Source: Gamarada debralockiae
Lineage: Eukaryota > Ascomycota > Leotiomycetes > Helotiales > Hyphodiscaceae
Assembly: GCA_002803225.1 (NCBI GenBank)
Contig: NXFV01000860.1
Coordinates: forward strand, 29,300-93,299
Direction of reading: 5' to 3'
DNA: 64,000 bases
The translations under genes and the position numbers were made by a program. The notes below the pieces were generated by a model. The model did not search any database. It had not been told where the DNA came from and worked only from the letters and a program-made list of their open reading frames with translations. The stretch's first letter is position 1. The number at the start of each line of letters is the position of its first letter. Below, one piece after another: positions 15,696 to 28,086 of the stretch.

Positions 15696-17748
15696 ACAGC
15701 TGCGCAACATAGAGATGGACCATAGGGCACCTCAAGAGCGATGGAGATCCACTAGCGGTGAATATACTTTGGTTAAAGACGACATTATCCATCATGGGTG
15801 CAGTCTGATATGAGTTTATTTGTTTTATGTGGTGGACGGAGTCTGATACTAGGAGAACGCTCGGTCAATCCATAATGCTCCCATGAGTATGGGCACAACT
15901 CTTCGATATCGAAGACTTTGGAAGCTGTATGGCTATCGGTAGTGTCAAAGGTCATCTGTCGGTAAATACTACTGCCTCAATCTCTTGGTCTTCCAGACGT
16001 CTCCTGTACAACAACTTTGCTCTAAAGTCGAGCTTTATGGCACTACTGTATCATTTTTGATAATCCCGCCTCTTCGAGAACGTTCTGGGCTCTTTCCATC
16101 TACTCTTTGTTGGCCGAACGGCTTCACTTGTCTAAAATCGTCGTCTTGAAAGCGCTTAGACCTGACAGCTTCATGTAATCAGCAAGGTCTCTCTCTATTG
16201 GCAAGCTGGAAGTGTGAGCTTATTAGCCGACGACAATTGAGCCATTATGTGACCCATTAATTGATCTTCGCTCCAACTTCCAAAACTCATTGGCCAAGAA
16301 GTACAACGCAGCATTGTATGAGCCCAAGAGAACAGGTTCACGTTAGTCGTTCTTGAGGTTTCGAACGTAAAACGTATGAGATAGCATCATACCTTGGACT
16401 CAGTATCTCCGAGGAGGTTATCACTTGGTCGATGATCACAGGCGGACGAGACAACTACCCTTCAGCGTTGCAGCCCTTAATCATTGGCAGGAGATGCCCC
16501 TTTGATGTTCGCTTGCTTACAGTTTCAATGCGCCTCAAACACCCATTTCGCAGCATTAACCAGCGTAAGTAATGCCTGAGAAATCCACAGCTGCCATTCA
16601 GTTGTTGAATTTATTGACATCCAGGAGCATTTTCGGAGAAATTCGCCTCCCTTTCAGTCCAAGCGCAATTTCCATCAGGAGTTTTTCGAGTGTCGAGTGC
16701 CGCACTCCATTTCGTGCGCCTGTCTCTAGCAGTTCCCCGTAGCAAGTATTATTACAGAAGCGTAGCGATTAATTCTCGACACTCATTAAGTAATTGGCTT
16801 CCATCGAATCCACTGCTGGGCCGGTCAATATTGCTAAAAATCAAAGGGTTGTCATTGCATCTTGTCACACGCCACGCATTCAAGTCCGAATGCGGGAAAG
16901 GGTGGAGTCAACCGCCATCGGCGTCGACAAAAACAGTTGAAAGACACGTCGAACGGAGAGTCCGAGAGAATGTGACAAGTGACAGCACTTTCTTTCGTAC
17001 AAGAGACTGTTGAAAAGCCAACATATATTATTTAAAGCGCTGAACCTCGCTCCTGCATCTTCTTCCAGCACTTATTGGGTCAGATGTGCCCTTACCATGG
17101 GCCAAGTTTCCCGCTCGGGTACTTGCATGTTATTGCAGAATGCAGTTTACATCTCGGCTACGTTCGCATGAAGCCGATGTATAGAATCATCGATATTAAA
17201 TGGCATATTAATATAATAGCAATATGATGGCCGTTAATTGCCCCACCTTGCGGTTACATCCGTTCTTGCAACGTCGCTCGCAAATAAGCAAAGGCCGATC
17301 GTTCAATGGAGTGGATCTCCTGCCAGAAGAAGACCATATTCCAGATATTAAGACCATAAGTGTTTCAGCTTAGGGTATACGAGAACTGTCTCGGCCACTT
17401 CCGAACGTGTATTGTGAACCATAGGATCTTGGGACTTGAACGTCGTCGAAGTTTGTGGCAACTCGCGCCGCTAGGCCAGACAACGGTGACAGAGCCTTGG
17501 AATGGGGACGGAAGCTTGCAGAATATCCCCCGGCAGCCAGGTTTCTCGCTAATAGTATCGAGGCTCTAGTATACACAGGGTGGGTTTGCGGCGGCAGGCT
17601 CGAGGGATGAGGATGTGACAGGTCACTTCTCGTTCTGAACGAGGCTGGGCTATGAAACCACAGAATTCTGGCATTGCCTGAAATCTCATTAAATATAGCT
17701 CAGGTCTAGATTTGAACAATCGATGCGAATATCGTTGAAATGCGGGGC

Positions 17749-18168
17749 CTAAAGTATGTCTGTCGCCCCTCGTGACGATGATGGTGTTTTTGTTTTATCT
17801 TCTCTACTTTTTCTATTGGCTTTTTTTTGGCAAAATATTCCGAAAATGATAAAGTCTCCTTTCCTTCGTCGATTCGTCTTTACTTGATATCCTCCTACGA
17901 TCGTACTTTTGAAGATACTTTTTCCGGAGGTCTGTGAGATTATGAGATTGTCTTCGATAGGATTGAAGGTAGGGAAAGATCCTCCAGGAGAAATTATTGC
18001 AATTTTCAAGTCCCGAAACCTCCCGGAACGTCGTGACTTCTCTGACTTGTGATCTGAGTAGAGACCTAAGTTAGCATCACTCTTCGCAAAGACATTTTCT
18101 TCCTTGAGCTCAATCAAGAAGGAATTTGCTTTCCTCGGAATACGAAAATCCTGTAAATGTGAACTCAT
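17749..18168 (-). CDS. Unrecognised 139-aa basic ORF
   Basis: ATG at 18168, 139 codons, single exon. The product would be basic and Ser/Lys/Arg-rich, without cysteines in a pattern or membrane segments. I do not recognise it. It could be a chance frame or a relic of an older gene. Confidence 0.18.
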   Translation of the reverse strand: MSSHLQDFRIPRKANSFLIELKEENVFAKSDANLGLYSDHKSEKSRRSGRFRDLKIAIISPGGSFPTFNPIEDNLIISQTSGKSIFKSTIVGGYQVKTNRRRKGDFIIFGIFCQKKANRKSREDKTKTPSSSRGATDIL

Positions 18169-21100
18169 ATGTTATCAGGAAGGCGGTAACTGAAAATCCT
18201 TCGCAGGGTCGAAAGGTCCCCCGCCCTCAGCTCTCGTCCAAAATGTGATGCTCACTGAGAGCTAAAAATTGAATGTGATCTAAACCCCTTACTAAAAGCA
18301 TATGTATATTGTTGAATCTCCATGGTGATGTCTCTCAACTCGCTTCCAAAATGTTTCCTGACTTTTCGTCTCGCGTCCATTTCCTCAGCATTCAGGAGTG
18401 TTACTCCACAAAGTTTGTACTGTTGTATCATCTCTCCTTCTTCCTATCTCAATGAATTTAATCAAGCGCCCTCTTTGCTCCTAGATTTGGGGAACTCCTT
18501 TCCCTAGAACAGATGACTCCTTCATCAAGGGGTTGTCACGCGTTTGAATATCAGGATTCCAGACGATATTCAAACCCAAGTTCAGAATTGACCATCTCTG
18601 TCTTGCCTTGCAGTGGCATAATTCCATTTCGACTCCTCATGGTAGCCACTTCGGCGGACCCACAGCACACAAAGTTATTTCCCAAGAGAAGGGGTGTTGC
18701 CTAACGGCTTCGATCCATCACCGTGTACGGAGTATCTTAGTGTCAAAGAATACGGTGTACTCCCTGAACATGCCATTCCAAATTTCATGTCACATATGCA
18801 ATTGATTGTCAAAGTAAACATGAGGACAATAAATCAAACAACAACGACAATAGAAACGACGACGAAAAGTCACCACCAACTTCCATGCCTCTGACCAAGG
18901 AGCCTTTCAGCTGATCGTCACGCAACTCATCTCAATCATTCCTGAGCTTAAGCCACAGTGCCCTATGCAGAAGTTAGTAGCTCTCTCAATTCGTAAACCT
19001 TCTTACTCGGTTTGATATGAATAATTCGAGTGCCCGGACTCGCAGTACACCAGAGTCAAGGTGATTCTCACGTGTGGCTCCAAAACAGTCGCACACCTGT
19101 CTACCCGTATTTCTTTCCTGGCTTTTGAGACTTCTGAGCTCCCAAGGCTTGTACTTTAAACAGCACTACTCACTCTCGAGTCTTGGGCGAATGAGTCAAG
19201 GTTGAATATTGGTCCTCGTCTCATCTATGATCTCTTCAGGTTTTTGAATGGACTTCCCACCCGCATGTTCCAATTTAGCTTTCCTCTACAACCTCACAAT
19301 GATACCCATATGTTCAATCAACAGAGATTAAATATTGAAAAGTAAAACGTATTCGCTACGTTTTCAATGGGCAAAATGCTCAGGTTCCATAAATCCGCAA
19401 GCTTACAAGTACTGTCTAGTTCTTGCATCCAAGCTGCTCTGGCCAGTAAATTGAAAGCTGAAAGATTACGATCATGACTGGGTTTAAATATTTCTTACTC
19501 GCCCCGAAAAGCCATCCCCTTGACGTATAAAATTACCACCGAAAGTGGGCCGTCCACAGACAATCCATCGAGCTGGTCGTGGAAGCAATAGTAGGACGCG
19601 AGCAGACCCACAGGGTGAAATAGGCTGCGACGACAAGTAGCAACACCGAGTTCAATGGAGCTGAGGCAACATAAGGCATCTTGTCAAGACTTCTCATCCA
19701 CTTCCTAAGATTTGTCGCAATATGATTGACGGCCCAACCGCGTTCACCTAACAGATAGCGAGGCTTGAACTCTCATTAAAGCACGCCAAATGTATTCAAT
19801 GTAAAAGGCTTCCCGGAAACACATAAATTTCCTGCATGCAAGGTGGTACAGGGAATGGAGGAAAAGTTTGAGGCTCCGATCTAATATGACCCTGAAGCAA
19901 GAACTCCACTTCGCTCGACCGGAGACAAAATTAAGAAAGATGGTTTCAACAGCGATAACAGAAACGACAACAAGAAAGATGCCGATGGCAACAAATACGT
20001 CTCAGATATTGCTTTGCAAAGGTCTACAAAGGTATCCGCTGCGAGGATGGCCAAAAAAAGGTGGCTAAGGGTTCTGCCAGCAAACAGATGTAGCAATCTC
20101 AGGATGATCCAGCTCTAGTAATTTGCAACTGCTAGTATGCTGCGGGCCACTACTGAATTCAATCCATCCCACACCTCTCATCAGAACTCTTTTGAGGTCG
20201 AGAGGAAAGAATGGCTTCTTGGCTTGGATGATGTCTCCAAGATCGGTCATCCACTTCCAGCTCTTTCTTCCCATCAATCTTTCAACAACCTAACGATCCC
20301 GTGACTTTGAATTGCCTCACCCCTCACTGTGAGAATTCTAGGCTCCAGTCAGCGAGAATCTTCAGGCTGACATCCACGAACAGAGCGAGGATATATTGGA
20401 TTCACGAACAAGGAAGTTGAAGGTCGAGAAAGGCAAAACAATCGAACAAGACATGAAACTAAACGCTCGTTGCCACTCCCTTAAGCGCGGTCTATCAAAG
20501 AGATCAGAGACGATGGACATTTGAAGTGTTCCGTTGTGCTAGCTCAAACATACTGAGTCAGGCCAAAGTCGTCTACCTCGCACGTTGGAAGAGGGAGCAT
20601 CTGTACTTGATGACTAGATAACAAACGACGGCAGTGAAATCAATAACGATGGGATTCTTCCAATCTCATTCTCTTTCCAAACTTTTGTGCAGTAGACTAG
20701 GGTCCTCGAAATAGTTCCAAGGACAACCTCGATATTCAATCTGTACCTTTGCGATTCTGAATCCGCGAAGATAATATTGTCCTGACTTGAAGGTGGGGGC
20801 TTTTGGTTGGTGGATTGAAAGAGATATTTCGGCTAAGCATCTCCTTTGTCCCTTTCCTTCGTTGCCACTCACAACGTAGGCCGCCTTGGTGGAATGCGAA
20901 GTCGGCATCGAAGCTGACATCCTGTGGCCTCGAGATTTGGTAACTTCAATAACCATCTTCAGGCCTCCACCTCTAACCCGAGCCTCCTACTTAACACGCC
21001 GCCTTTGCTTCTCGACAACAAGCAAAACAGACTTGCTTCGGTGATGTACTTCATGGACTTTGTAATTTCTAGCGCGCTTCTGTGATGAGATTCTTCAACG

Positions 21101-21629
21101 GTCTTGTATCTATGCTAGGAGAGTGAAGCAGGGGACTGAGAGCAAACAGATATCATAGTGATTTGGAAAGCGAATTGAGAGTGACAAAGAGAAGTCAAAC
21201 GATAAAGACAAGACAACAACGACAATCCCGATCGGGGTTCTCCGAAACATAGGAGCAGTACCGAGTTCTCCAAATTTAAACTTAGTCTTTCGTCGATGGC
21301 GAACGAAAGGTTCAATAGAGCTTCACAGCCTTAAACGTTTTCACAAGAAGTCCACGTAAAGTTTGTCTAGCGGATCTTTTGGTTACGACCTGCGGCATGT
21401 ACGCAGACATGTCCCTCATATACCACCTCAAGATTAGCACTCGCTTCGTGACCGCCTCGCTACGAGGAAGACTATTGGGACTTCTTGTCAAACTGATCAT
21501 CACAGATCGAATTATTACCGAATCATTACGTATCAAGTACAAGCAAGTCGGATTTCTGAGAACTGTCGCATGTCATCCACTACAGACGCAGCTCTCACAA
21601 CTTTCCTTCAAGGATCCATCAAACTTACC

Positions 21630-24351
21630 CTACGGTAAACCCAAGAACAATTCCAACATCTTCGGATAATTCGGAGTCCCTAGTCCAGTCACTGGATCCC
21701 ATCTGCAAAATTTGACACTCGTCAGCAACTCTTGTTCTCGTGGCCCGAGCCTCCCCTTCCATTTTCCTTTAACGTTCGCCGACAAAACCTAAACCCCCTG
21801 CCCCGCCCCCCCCAAAAAGATGAAGAAAGTTCCACGGAGGAATGATGCTTACCCTTTGACAGCAGAAAAGCCCTCAGTCCCACACCCCGGATTCGTGCCA
21901 TTCGTGATATCGTTCAGAACCCATGGATTTGCGTACAACGTGGGGTTGATGAACCCGACGGGTCCTTTGCCTATTGCTAGGCGCTCTTCGTTGATCTGTA
22001 GAAATTAGTCTTCACTTGCAAATCCTCTGAGTGAAGTATAGAAAGACTATGTAAGAGCAGTAGTCATGCGCGAGGTCGAGGATAGCGAGGTGAAGACTTA
22101 CACGATTGATGATTGACGCGAAGATAGGCGTGCCTTTTTCAACAGTCATTACACATCTCATTCCCTGCGGTTGGGAGGGGGAAGCCATACTTGCGCTCGT
22201 CCCACCTCCAAGAAGAGGTGTTGTGATTCCATACCCGAAGATGGCAATATTGATACCGTTTGCAGAGACATCCGGGATACCGCGACCTAGTCGATTATAG
22301 ACCCCACCATTTGCTCCAAAGCTTGCGTTGCCACTGTATGATGAGTAGGGTGGATTGTGATCTTTGAAGTATCTGGAGGGCCATCAAAGTCAGCTGAGAA
22401 AGTCGAGATGCTGTTCAAGCCGACGGCAGACTGGAGGCTTGAACTGAGTTTTGAATTTGGATAAGATGAAAGAGGACATACGTATTCAAAGCATCCTTCT
22501 GATACACAGGCGCAGGATAGAGATTCGAGAATCCACCTCCTGGGCCCGTTAACGACTCGACCAGTGTTTCATTCGGCGTAATGTAGGTCTCGATAAAGAC
22601 CGCTGCAGTTTCTGGCTCAAAGAGGGTACTAGTGGGAGCAACTTCAGTGCTTCCAACGGACAAAACGTACGGACAACTAGATAAGTCAGCATTTGATGAT
22701 GATTCAGCAAGGGGACAGCGTGTACTTGACGGGGAAAGTAGGACTGAAGATCTGATTGTCTGCACCCAAGCAAGTGCCGTATTCGTGTCCTGCAGTGGGT
22801 CGTCCGGCGACCCCAGTGTCGCCAGAGGCGAACACGACTGTCACTCCTTGGAGCCCGAGTTTCATGTATCTGATGCGAGTCAGAGAGCTGTGTATGCTTG
22901 CAGGGTTATTGGAGAGAGGAGAGGAGAGTGTACTCGTTGCATTGCCGCTGCTGATAGTAGGCTGGCAGATCGCTCTCCTGAATTCCGTATGAAAATGAAA
23001 TGACATTTGTGGGTTTAAACACGCCACATTGAAGGGTACCATTGTAGCCGCCTTGGAGAGGATCTGGATAGATAGAATCCCAATACGGGTCATCTCCAGT
23101 TTCGCCGTATGCCGAATAAGTGCAATAAGACTGCAGGAAATGTCAAGGCTCGCTTCTATAAGTAATTGTGAAAGAGGACTCACACCATCAATAGCATCTA
23201 ATAATTCGTTAAACTCAGTAACAGCTTTGGGAGAAGCCTCCACAGGGTCGCCGACCTGGAACACGGTGATCTTTTGAGGGTAAATCAGGGGATAGGCGAT
23301 CTGGATATCCAACTCTGGCTCAATGAAGTCGCCAAAAGGGTTGCTGGTATTGTAAGGCGGAGTAACGCCGCCATCGACCGATGCCACATCTGGATGAGTG
23401 CCTTGAGGAATATAAGGCGTGAAATAGGCGAAGAAGTGGTCTAGGCTTTCCTGTGTGTATGTATAGCCCTGAGGGTCTTCTTCGTAGATTCCCAAAGCGT
23501 TTGTCGGGTCGGCTTTATCTGCTGGGGGGACTTGATAGAGCGCTTGGATGCATACGGGCGTCATGGCCACGTTACATGTTGACAAACTCCCGTTCAGGGG
23601 AATGTTGCTTGGTGGAACTGAGACTGAGGGCGATGGAGGCCGGTTTGCAGGCAGATTTGATGAGCGCTTGGTCATGCGCTTCTTAACATTAGTCGTTGGT
23701 GTAAGTCTAACTCCAGGAGTGATGTAGTCCACGTGTTCCTGGATGTGTCGTGGAAGATGATACCTGAATTCATGAGCACAAGCCAGCTGGCTAATCAATT
23801 GGGAAAGTACGCACTCGTCACAGGCTATGGCATTATGGGCGGATGCCAAATGTTCAAAGTAATGGTACTTGGTATGCAAAAGTTGCTCCACTTCAGCAGC
23901 CTGGGCATCAAAAGCAAGCCAACCTTTGTTTTTGGAGTGGGTGATGCGAGAATTGCCGAGTCCCGAATTTCTTAACCATTCAGTGACAGTGTCAACGCTT
24001 TCCACTGATGGAGCGAACATTTCAGTCACTTCATCGGCTGTCAAATGCTTTCCATAATTGGGCGAAGTTGGATCCGAACTGATTTCTATATTAGAACCGC
24101 TGATATGAAATGGATGATGTGAAAATTGCAGACATATCCATGAGAACCTCATGCCCCTTGTCCAGGTTGTTCTGTGCAAGACCAATGCGGACGGACAGAA
24201 TCTGTTGAGACAAGACTTGGTTGCGCCGTAGCCATTGCGAAGAAGTGATCTGGCGCTTCTCATGAGCTGCGTGGTTATTCTGGGATGGCAATGAAGTAGC
24301 TTGACGGATGACAAGAGAAGCAAAGACCACAAAGACCTTTGAGAAACGCAT
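21630..24351 (-). CDS. Secreted sedolisin (S53 tripeptidyl-peptidase/aorsin-like)
   Basis: Acid serine peptidase of family S53, predicted to be secreted. Ten exons join without a frame break into 675 aa: 24351-24134, 24078-23815, 23763-23184, 23130-22934, 22869-22726, 22676-22482, 22372-22191, 22133-22102, 21995-21853 and 21702-21630. Residues 1-20 form a signal peptide. A pro-domain with the typical DPTSPNYGKHLT stretch follows. The catalytic Glu/Asp pair is in EPELD (E309, D313), the oxyanion Asp is in ASGDTG, and the catalytic Ser is in GGGTSAS (about S592). That Ser motif is split by an intron and continues to the expected Pro. The C-terminal Ca-site motifs (NDIT, GWDPVTGLGTPNY) are present. 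All key residues are intact and the length is normal. A TATA-like AT stretch lies about 75 bp upstream of the ATG. Tripeptidyl versus endo specificity cannot be told from sequence alone. Confidence 0.93.
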
Positions 24352-25727
24352 GTTCCTATTTTATGGAGTCGCTCACAACGTTCTGAGTTGCCAAGAGGAT
24401 TGCGGAATATTCTTGATTATAAAAGCCTCTCCGACCATTCATCAATAATGGCAAGTGAAAGCTGACCCGTGTGGAGTCCTTACCCCGTGGAGGCGGGGTA
24501 CCCACAATCTGTCTTCTCGTGTCTTTTGGGAGTCAGGGATGGAAAGAACAATAACACGTATTGAAGGCTATGCCACGCGTCCAAGTGAGCGATTTACAGC
24601 ATGGCAGATATTATGTTGTTATGGCACATAATTTTCCACTCGGAAAGACAGCGTGCTCAGCGAACGAAAGGCAGGTAAGGCAGACTTAACAGACATAAAT
24701 GTTAGACGGGCTAGGAACACAGCAAGGAGGCAGAGAGAGAAAGCCTGGCACATGTACTTGCAAACCAGTAGCAAGAGACTTTGAAGTACTTCGCCCCTGA
24801 ATGCTTTGTAATTGCTCGTGTTCCTGCTTTTTAGCCGGATAAACCCCTCATTCGGTACCCGGACCGCAATCCTGGAGTAACCGTCTGCGGTGAAGCAATA
24901 TTGAAGACTAGGCTGAGCATCGAGGTGACCAGTAACTTTGGCACAAGGTCATTCTGTGCCTCAGACACACATATGAAAGCAGTTGACTGTAGAGGCGGAG
25001 CCCAGTGACCTGCGAGACGGACCAATCCATCTAAAGTACTCGGTCGGATTTCCTTTCTCCGGCTCGAGATGAGCATCCGGTTTTGAATAACACTGGAATT
25101 TGAGGTAAAGAGCAAGGCGCCTTGCCAGCGATGGGTTTACCTGTCGATTTTGGGTCAACTGAACCCGACAGAATTGAGATGATGCAAGTCCAGATGCTTC
25201 CAAAAGCAATGCGAAAGGGAGGAGGAGAATATGTGACCAAAGAAACGCGTTAGACTGAGCGAGAATGGCGTTTTCGGAACTTTTGCCTAATAAGTTTGAG
25301 GGACGGGAGGAAAAGAAGATGTGCTCGAGAGCTGGTGGAGAAATCCAGCACGTTCAGCGCTCACGATCAGCATCAGAGCAAACCCCTGCCATTTTGCGGG
25401 GTAAATTTTCTTCGACGGCCTTCCCGCTCAACATCGAGACATTGTTCGAGACATTTGCAAATCCAAATTCATTTAATTCCGACTTCATTCAACTGGACTT
25501 CAATGAATCCCTCTTACCATAGATGATGGTTCTGGTATGCGATGGCTGCTCCTTCCCATTCTGCCCCGTCCCCCACTCTTGACGCCAATTGGCGTGTTGG
25601 GACGAGGTCCGCTATAAGAATGCCATCGGCGACCACCGAGGTCTGTGTTTCCCTTTGTACCCTTCCTTTCCCTCTCCCTCTCCCTGTCTCTATTTCATTG
25701 TAAGTTTCTCTTCTCCTACAATCCAAG
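24352..25727. other. Intergenic region between divergent sedolisin and oxygenase genes
   Basis: The two flanking genes point away from each other, so both promoters should lie here. A TATA-like element for the sedolisin is near 24415-24430. A long CT-rich pyrimidine tract at about 25655-25705 directly precedes the oxygenase ATG, as is common in fungal core promoters and 5' leaders. No ORF in between is convincing. Confidence 0.5.
25655..25705 (+). promoter_or_regulatory. CT-rich tract upstream of the oxygenase start
   Basis: A run of CCCTCTCC-type pyrimidine repeats ends about 20-30 bp before the ATG at 25728. Such tracts commonly mark transcription start regions of filamentous fungal genes; here the role is inferred from position only. 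Confidence 0.4.
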
Positions 25728-26881
25728 ATGGCAGACGTCGCGTCTCCTCAAAGCGACACTCTCGCCGCGGCTCTCGAAGCCCAAAACTACCTCCAATCGC
25801 GCCTCACGACTTCCACAACCACGACCTCCTTCCGATCCATTCCAATAATCGACCTCTCGCCCTCCTTCTCCTCGTCCCTTCCCGCCCGCCAAGCCGTCGC
25901 TCGCCAAATAAATGAAGCGTGCATGACTGTTGGATTCTTCTACATTACAGGCTACGGCTTTGAGACCACCTGTGCTCAAACTCTCAAATTGGCAGAGCGA
26001 TTCTTTCACGAACTACCACAAGAAGCTAGGGAGGCGATACATATGAAGAATTCGAAATACTTTAGGGGTTATGAGCCGGCGCAATATTCGAGTGTGAATA
26101 ACTTTACGAGTAAGGAAACTAAGGAGGCGTTCAATTGGGGGTATGAAGCTGGACTGGATCCTACGGGCGGTGATGGGAAGTATGTGGAGCTAGATGGGAG
26201 TAAGGATGGGGGAAAGAATCTGTGGCCGGATGAGAAGCTGCTGCCCGGCTTTTACGAGGGGATTGCTGAGTACTACGGGAAGGTATTTCTTATTGAACGG
26301 CCCTATGGACCGCAAAGTTCTGACCATTGTAACAGATCTTGCAGCTCTGCAGACATCTCTTCCGTCTCTTCGCCCTCTCCCTCGCCCTCCCAGAAGACTA
26401 CTTCGAATCACTCACAACCCACCCCGGGGGCATCGCGCGCCTAATCCGCTACCCACCATCCACCAACCTCAAGCCACTCTCTGCCGTCAACGAAGACGAA
26501 GAGATCGGACTCGGCGCACACACAGACTACGAATGCTTCACACTCCTGCTCCAAGACAACAATCCCGGTCTCGAGATCCTTTCCCCAGACGGACACTGGA
26601 TCTCCGCCTCACCAGTAGAAGGCGGCATTGTGGTCAATGTAGCGGATTTCTTGATGCGATGGACGAATGGCATTTATAAGAGTACGGTGCATAGAGTGGT
26701 GAATAGGACGGATAAGGAGAGGTACTCGGTGCCATTGTTCTTTTCGATCAATTATGATGAGACGGTGGAGACGCTGCCGAGTTGTGTTAGTGAGGAGAAT
26801 CCGAGTAAGTTTCCGCCTATTACGGCCGGGAGGTATGTGTTGGATAGGTTAAGCTTGACTGTTAAGACGGGGAAGTATTGA
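25728..26881 (+). CDS. 2-oxoglutarate/Fe(II)-dependent oxygenase (isopenicillin-N-synthase-like)
   Basis: Cytosolic non-heme iron oxygenase of 366 aa. Exons 25728-26282 and 26336-26881 flank a 53-nt intron with a CTGACC branch site. The N-terminal DIOX_N part contains IIDLSPSFSS and the GFFYITGYG signature. The C-terminal 2OG-FeII_Oxy domain carries the iron ligands H247 and D249 (HTD) and H304 (STVHRVV), and the 2-oxoglutarate-binding R314-x-S316 (RYS). The ligand triad is complete and the length matches the family, so the enzyme should be active. Members oxidise very diverse substrates, including flavonoids, gibberellin precursors and peptides, so the substrate is unknown. It stands alone, with its nearest intact neighbour divergent, and is not obviously part of a cluster. 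Confidence 0.93.
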
Positions 26882-27468
26882 ACTTTTCCTCTAGCGTGCA
26901 GTGTAAGTGGACTATAAGATAGGTATTAAAATCTGTATTCATTCAAGGATTGAGCACAACGCAGTTTCTCTGCTATCGTGGCCTAGTAAATGAGTTGAAT
27001 GCCCTTTTCCCATGTATCCACGAGTCATGTAATGTGCTGCTAACTCGGTGCAAAGCTGTGTTGCTTTCGAACCAGTCAAAACACTTCACTCAACGTATCC
27101 ATTGCTTTGAATGTTGCCTTCAGTGGCGTAATACGACAAGAAACTCGTTAGTATATCATCGCTCGCCTTTGCTATGTCGCGTACCTGATGAATTCTTCAA
27201 CCTTAGCCCATCCATCCGTACCCTTTGCAGCTCTAGAAATCCGTCGCTCAACGTCCTTTATTTGTGGCAGTCACTTGAACTCTGGAGTCTCTGCCTTACC
27301 ATCACTTTCCGACTTCAGTTAGAACAAGCTACTCTGCGTCCAATGACAAGACAGCGAAGTAGGTACATGGTATAATGCTGATATGAAGTGACCTGAATGG
27401 AGATAGTTCGCTCTCAACCGACTATCAGGCGCTAATCCAAATCACGACGCTTCATTCAGACTCCTGGC
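26882..27468. other. Intergenic region downstream of the oxygenase
   Basis: Short frames only, with no recognisable product. The first 100-200 bases are probably the oxygenase 3' untranslated region. Confidence 0.4.
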
Positions 27469-27921
27469 ATGGCTTATCAGCCTGTCGCCATCAGGTCGGG
27501 CTTCTACAGTCAATCGAATTCTCAGATTCATCTCCAAAGCCAATATATTTGGGAATTTGAGGCAAGTTCTGTCACTTCAATAGAGGCGATACCCGAGAGC
27601 ACTAGGTCTACAAAACATAAGGCGCATTTCATCAACACAAAGCTGGGCGAGATCTCTCACTCATTCTAGTATCATTGGCTAGAATGAACTGAGCAGGAGC
27701 TTCAGGAAGCATGGGATTCTTACACTGCACCGTTCACGGAATCAGAAAGCAACCCCTTAGACCGAGTCCCGAGCCTTGATAGAAACTCTCTCGTTGGGTC
27801 GCTTTCCTACGAGAGCCCTCCAGAGATCGCTGCAATCCATGGTGCTTCCCAGTGGCTACAAACTCTTCCTATTGATTGGAACGAGAACGACTTCCATAAT
27901 CGTCTGCGGAGCGGACAATAA
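27469..27921 (+). pseudogene. Possible coding relic upstream of the Zn2Cys6 pseudogene
   Basis: One reading frame (frame 1) reads like protein across about 450 nt, yet is broken by a TAG at 27667 and a TGA shortly after, ending in TAA at about 27919. The segment after the stops is rich in Ser, Glu and Pro and contains Trp codons as in real proteins. It is in the same frame as the ATG region at 28087. I do not recognise a domain. It may be a decayed exon or a separate relic, and confidence is low. Confidence 0.25.
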
Positions 27922-28086
27922 GTGAAATCTCAGTTGCTCGCATCTCTCTATGCGTCAGCTCAGGAACCTATACTTGATACACTTCCAGAACGATGTCCCA
28001 ACGTACCCCCCGGTATCCCATCATACACCAATTTAGCCCCGAACATCGATAAATTCTTCTGCCATTTCATCTTTTAAGTGGCAAAC

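Larger units (their letters stand above)
11127..21629. other. Gene-poor region, right part
   Basis: This continues the same unannotatable stretch. Three ATG-started frames stand out only by length: 12179-12688 (+), 15378-15695 (+) and 17749-18168 (-), listed separately at low confidence. I see no transposase, reverse transcriptase, terminal repeat or RNA gene. Confidence 0.45.
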
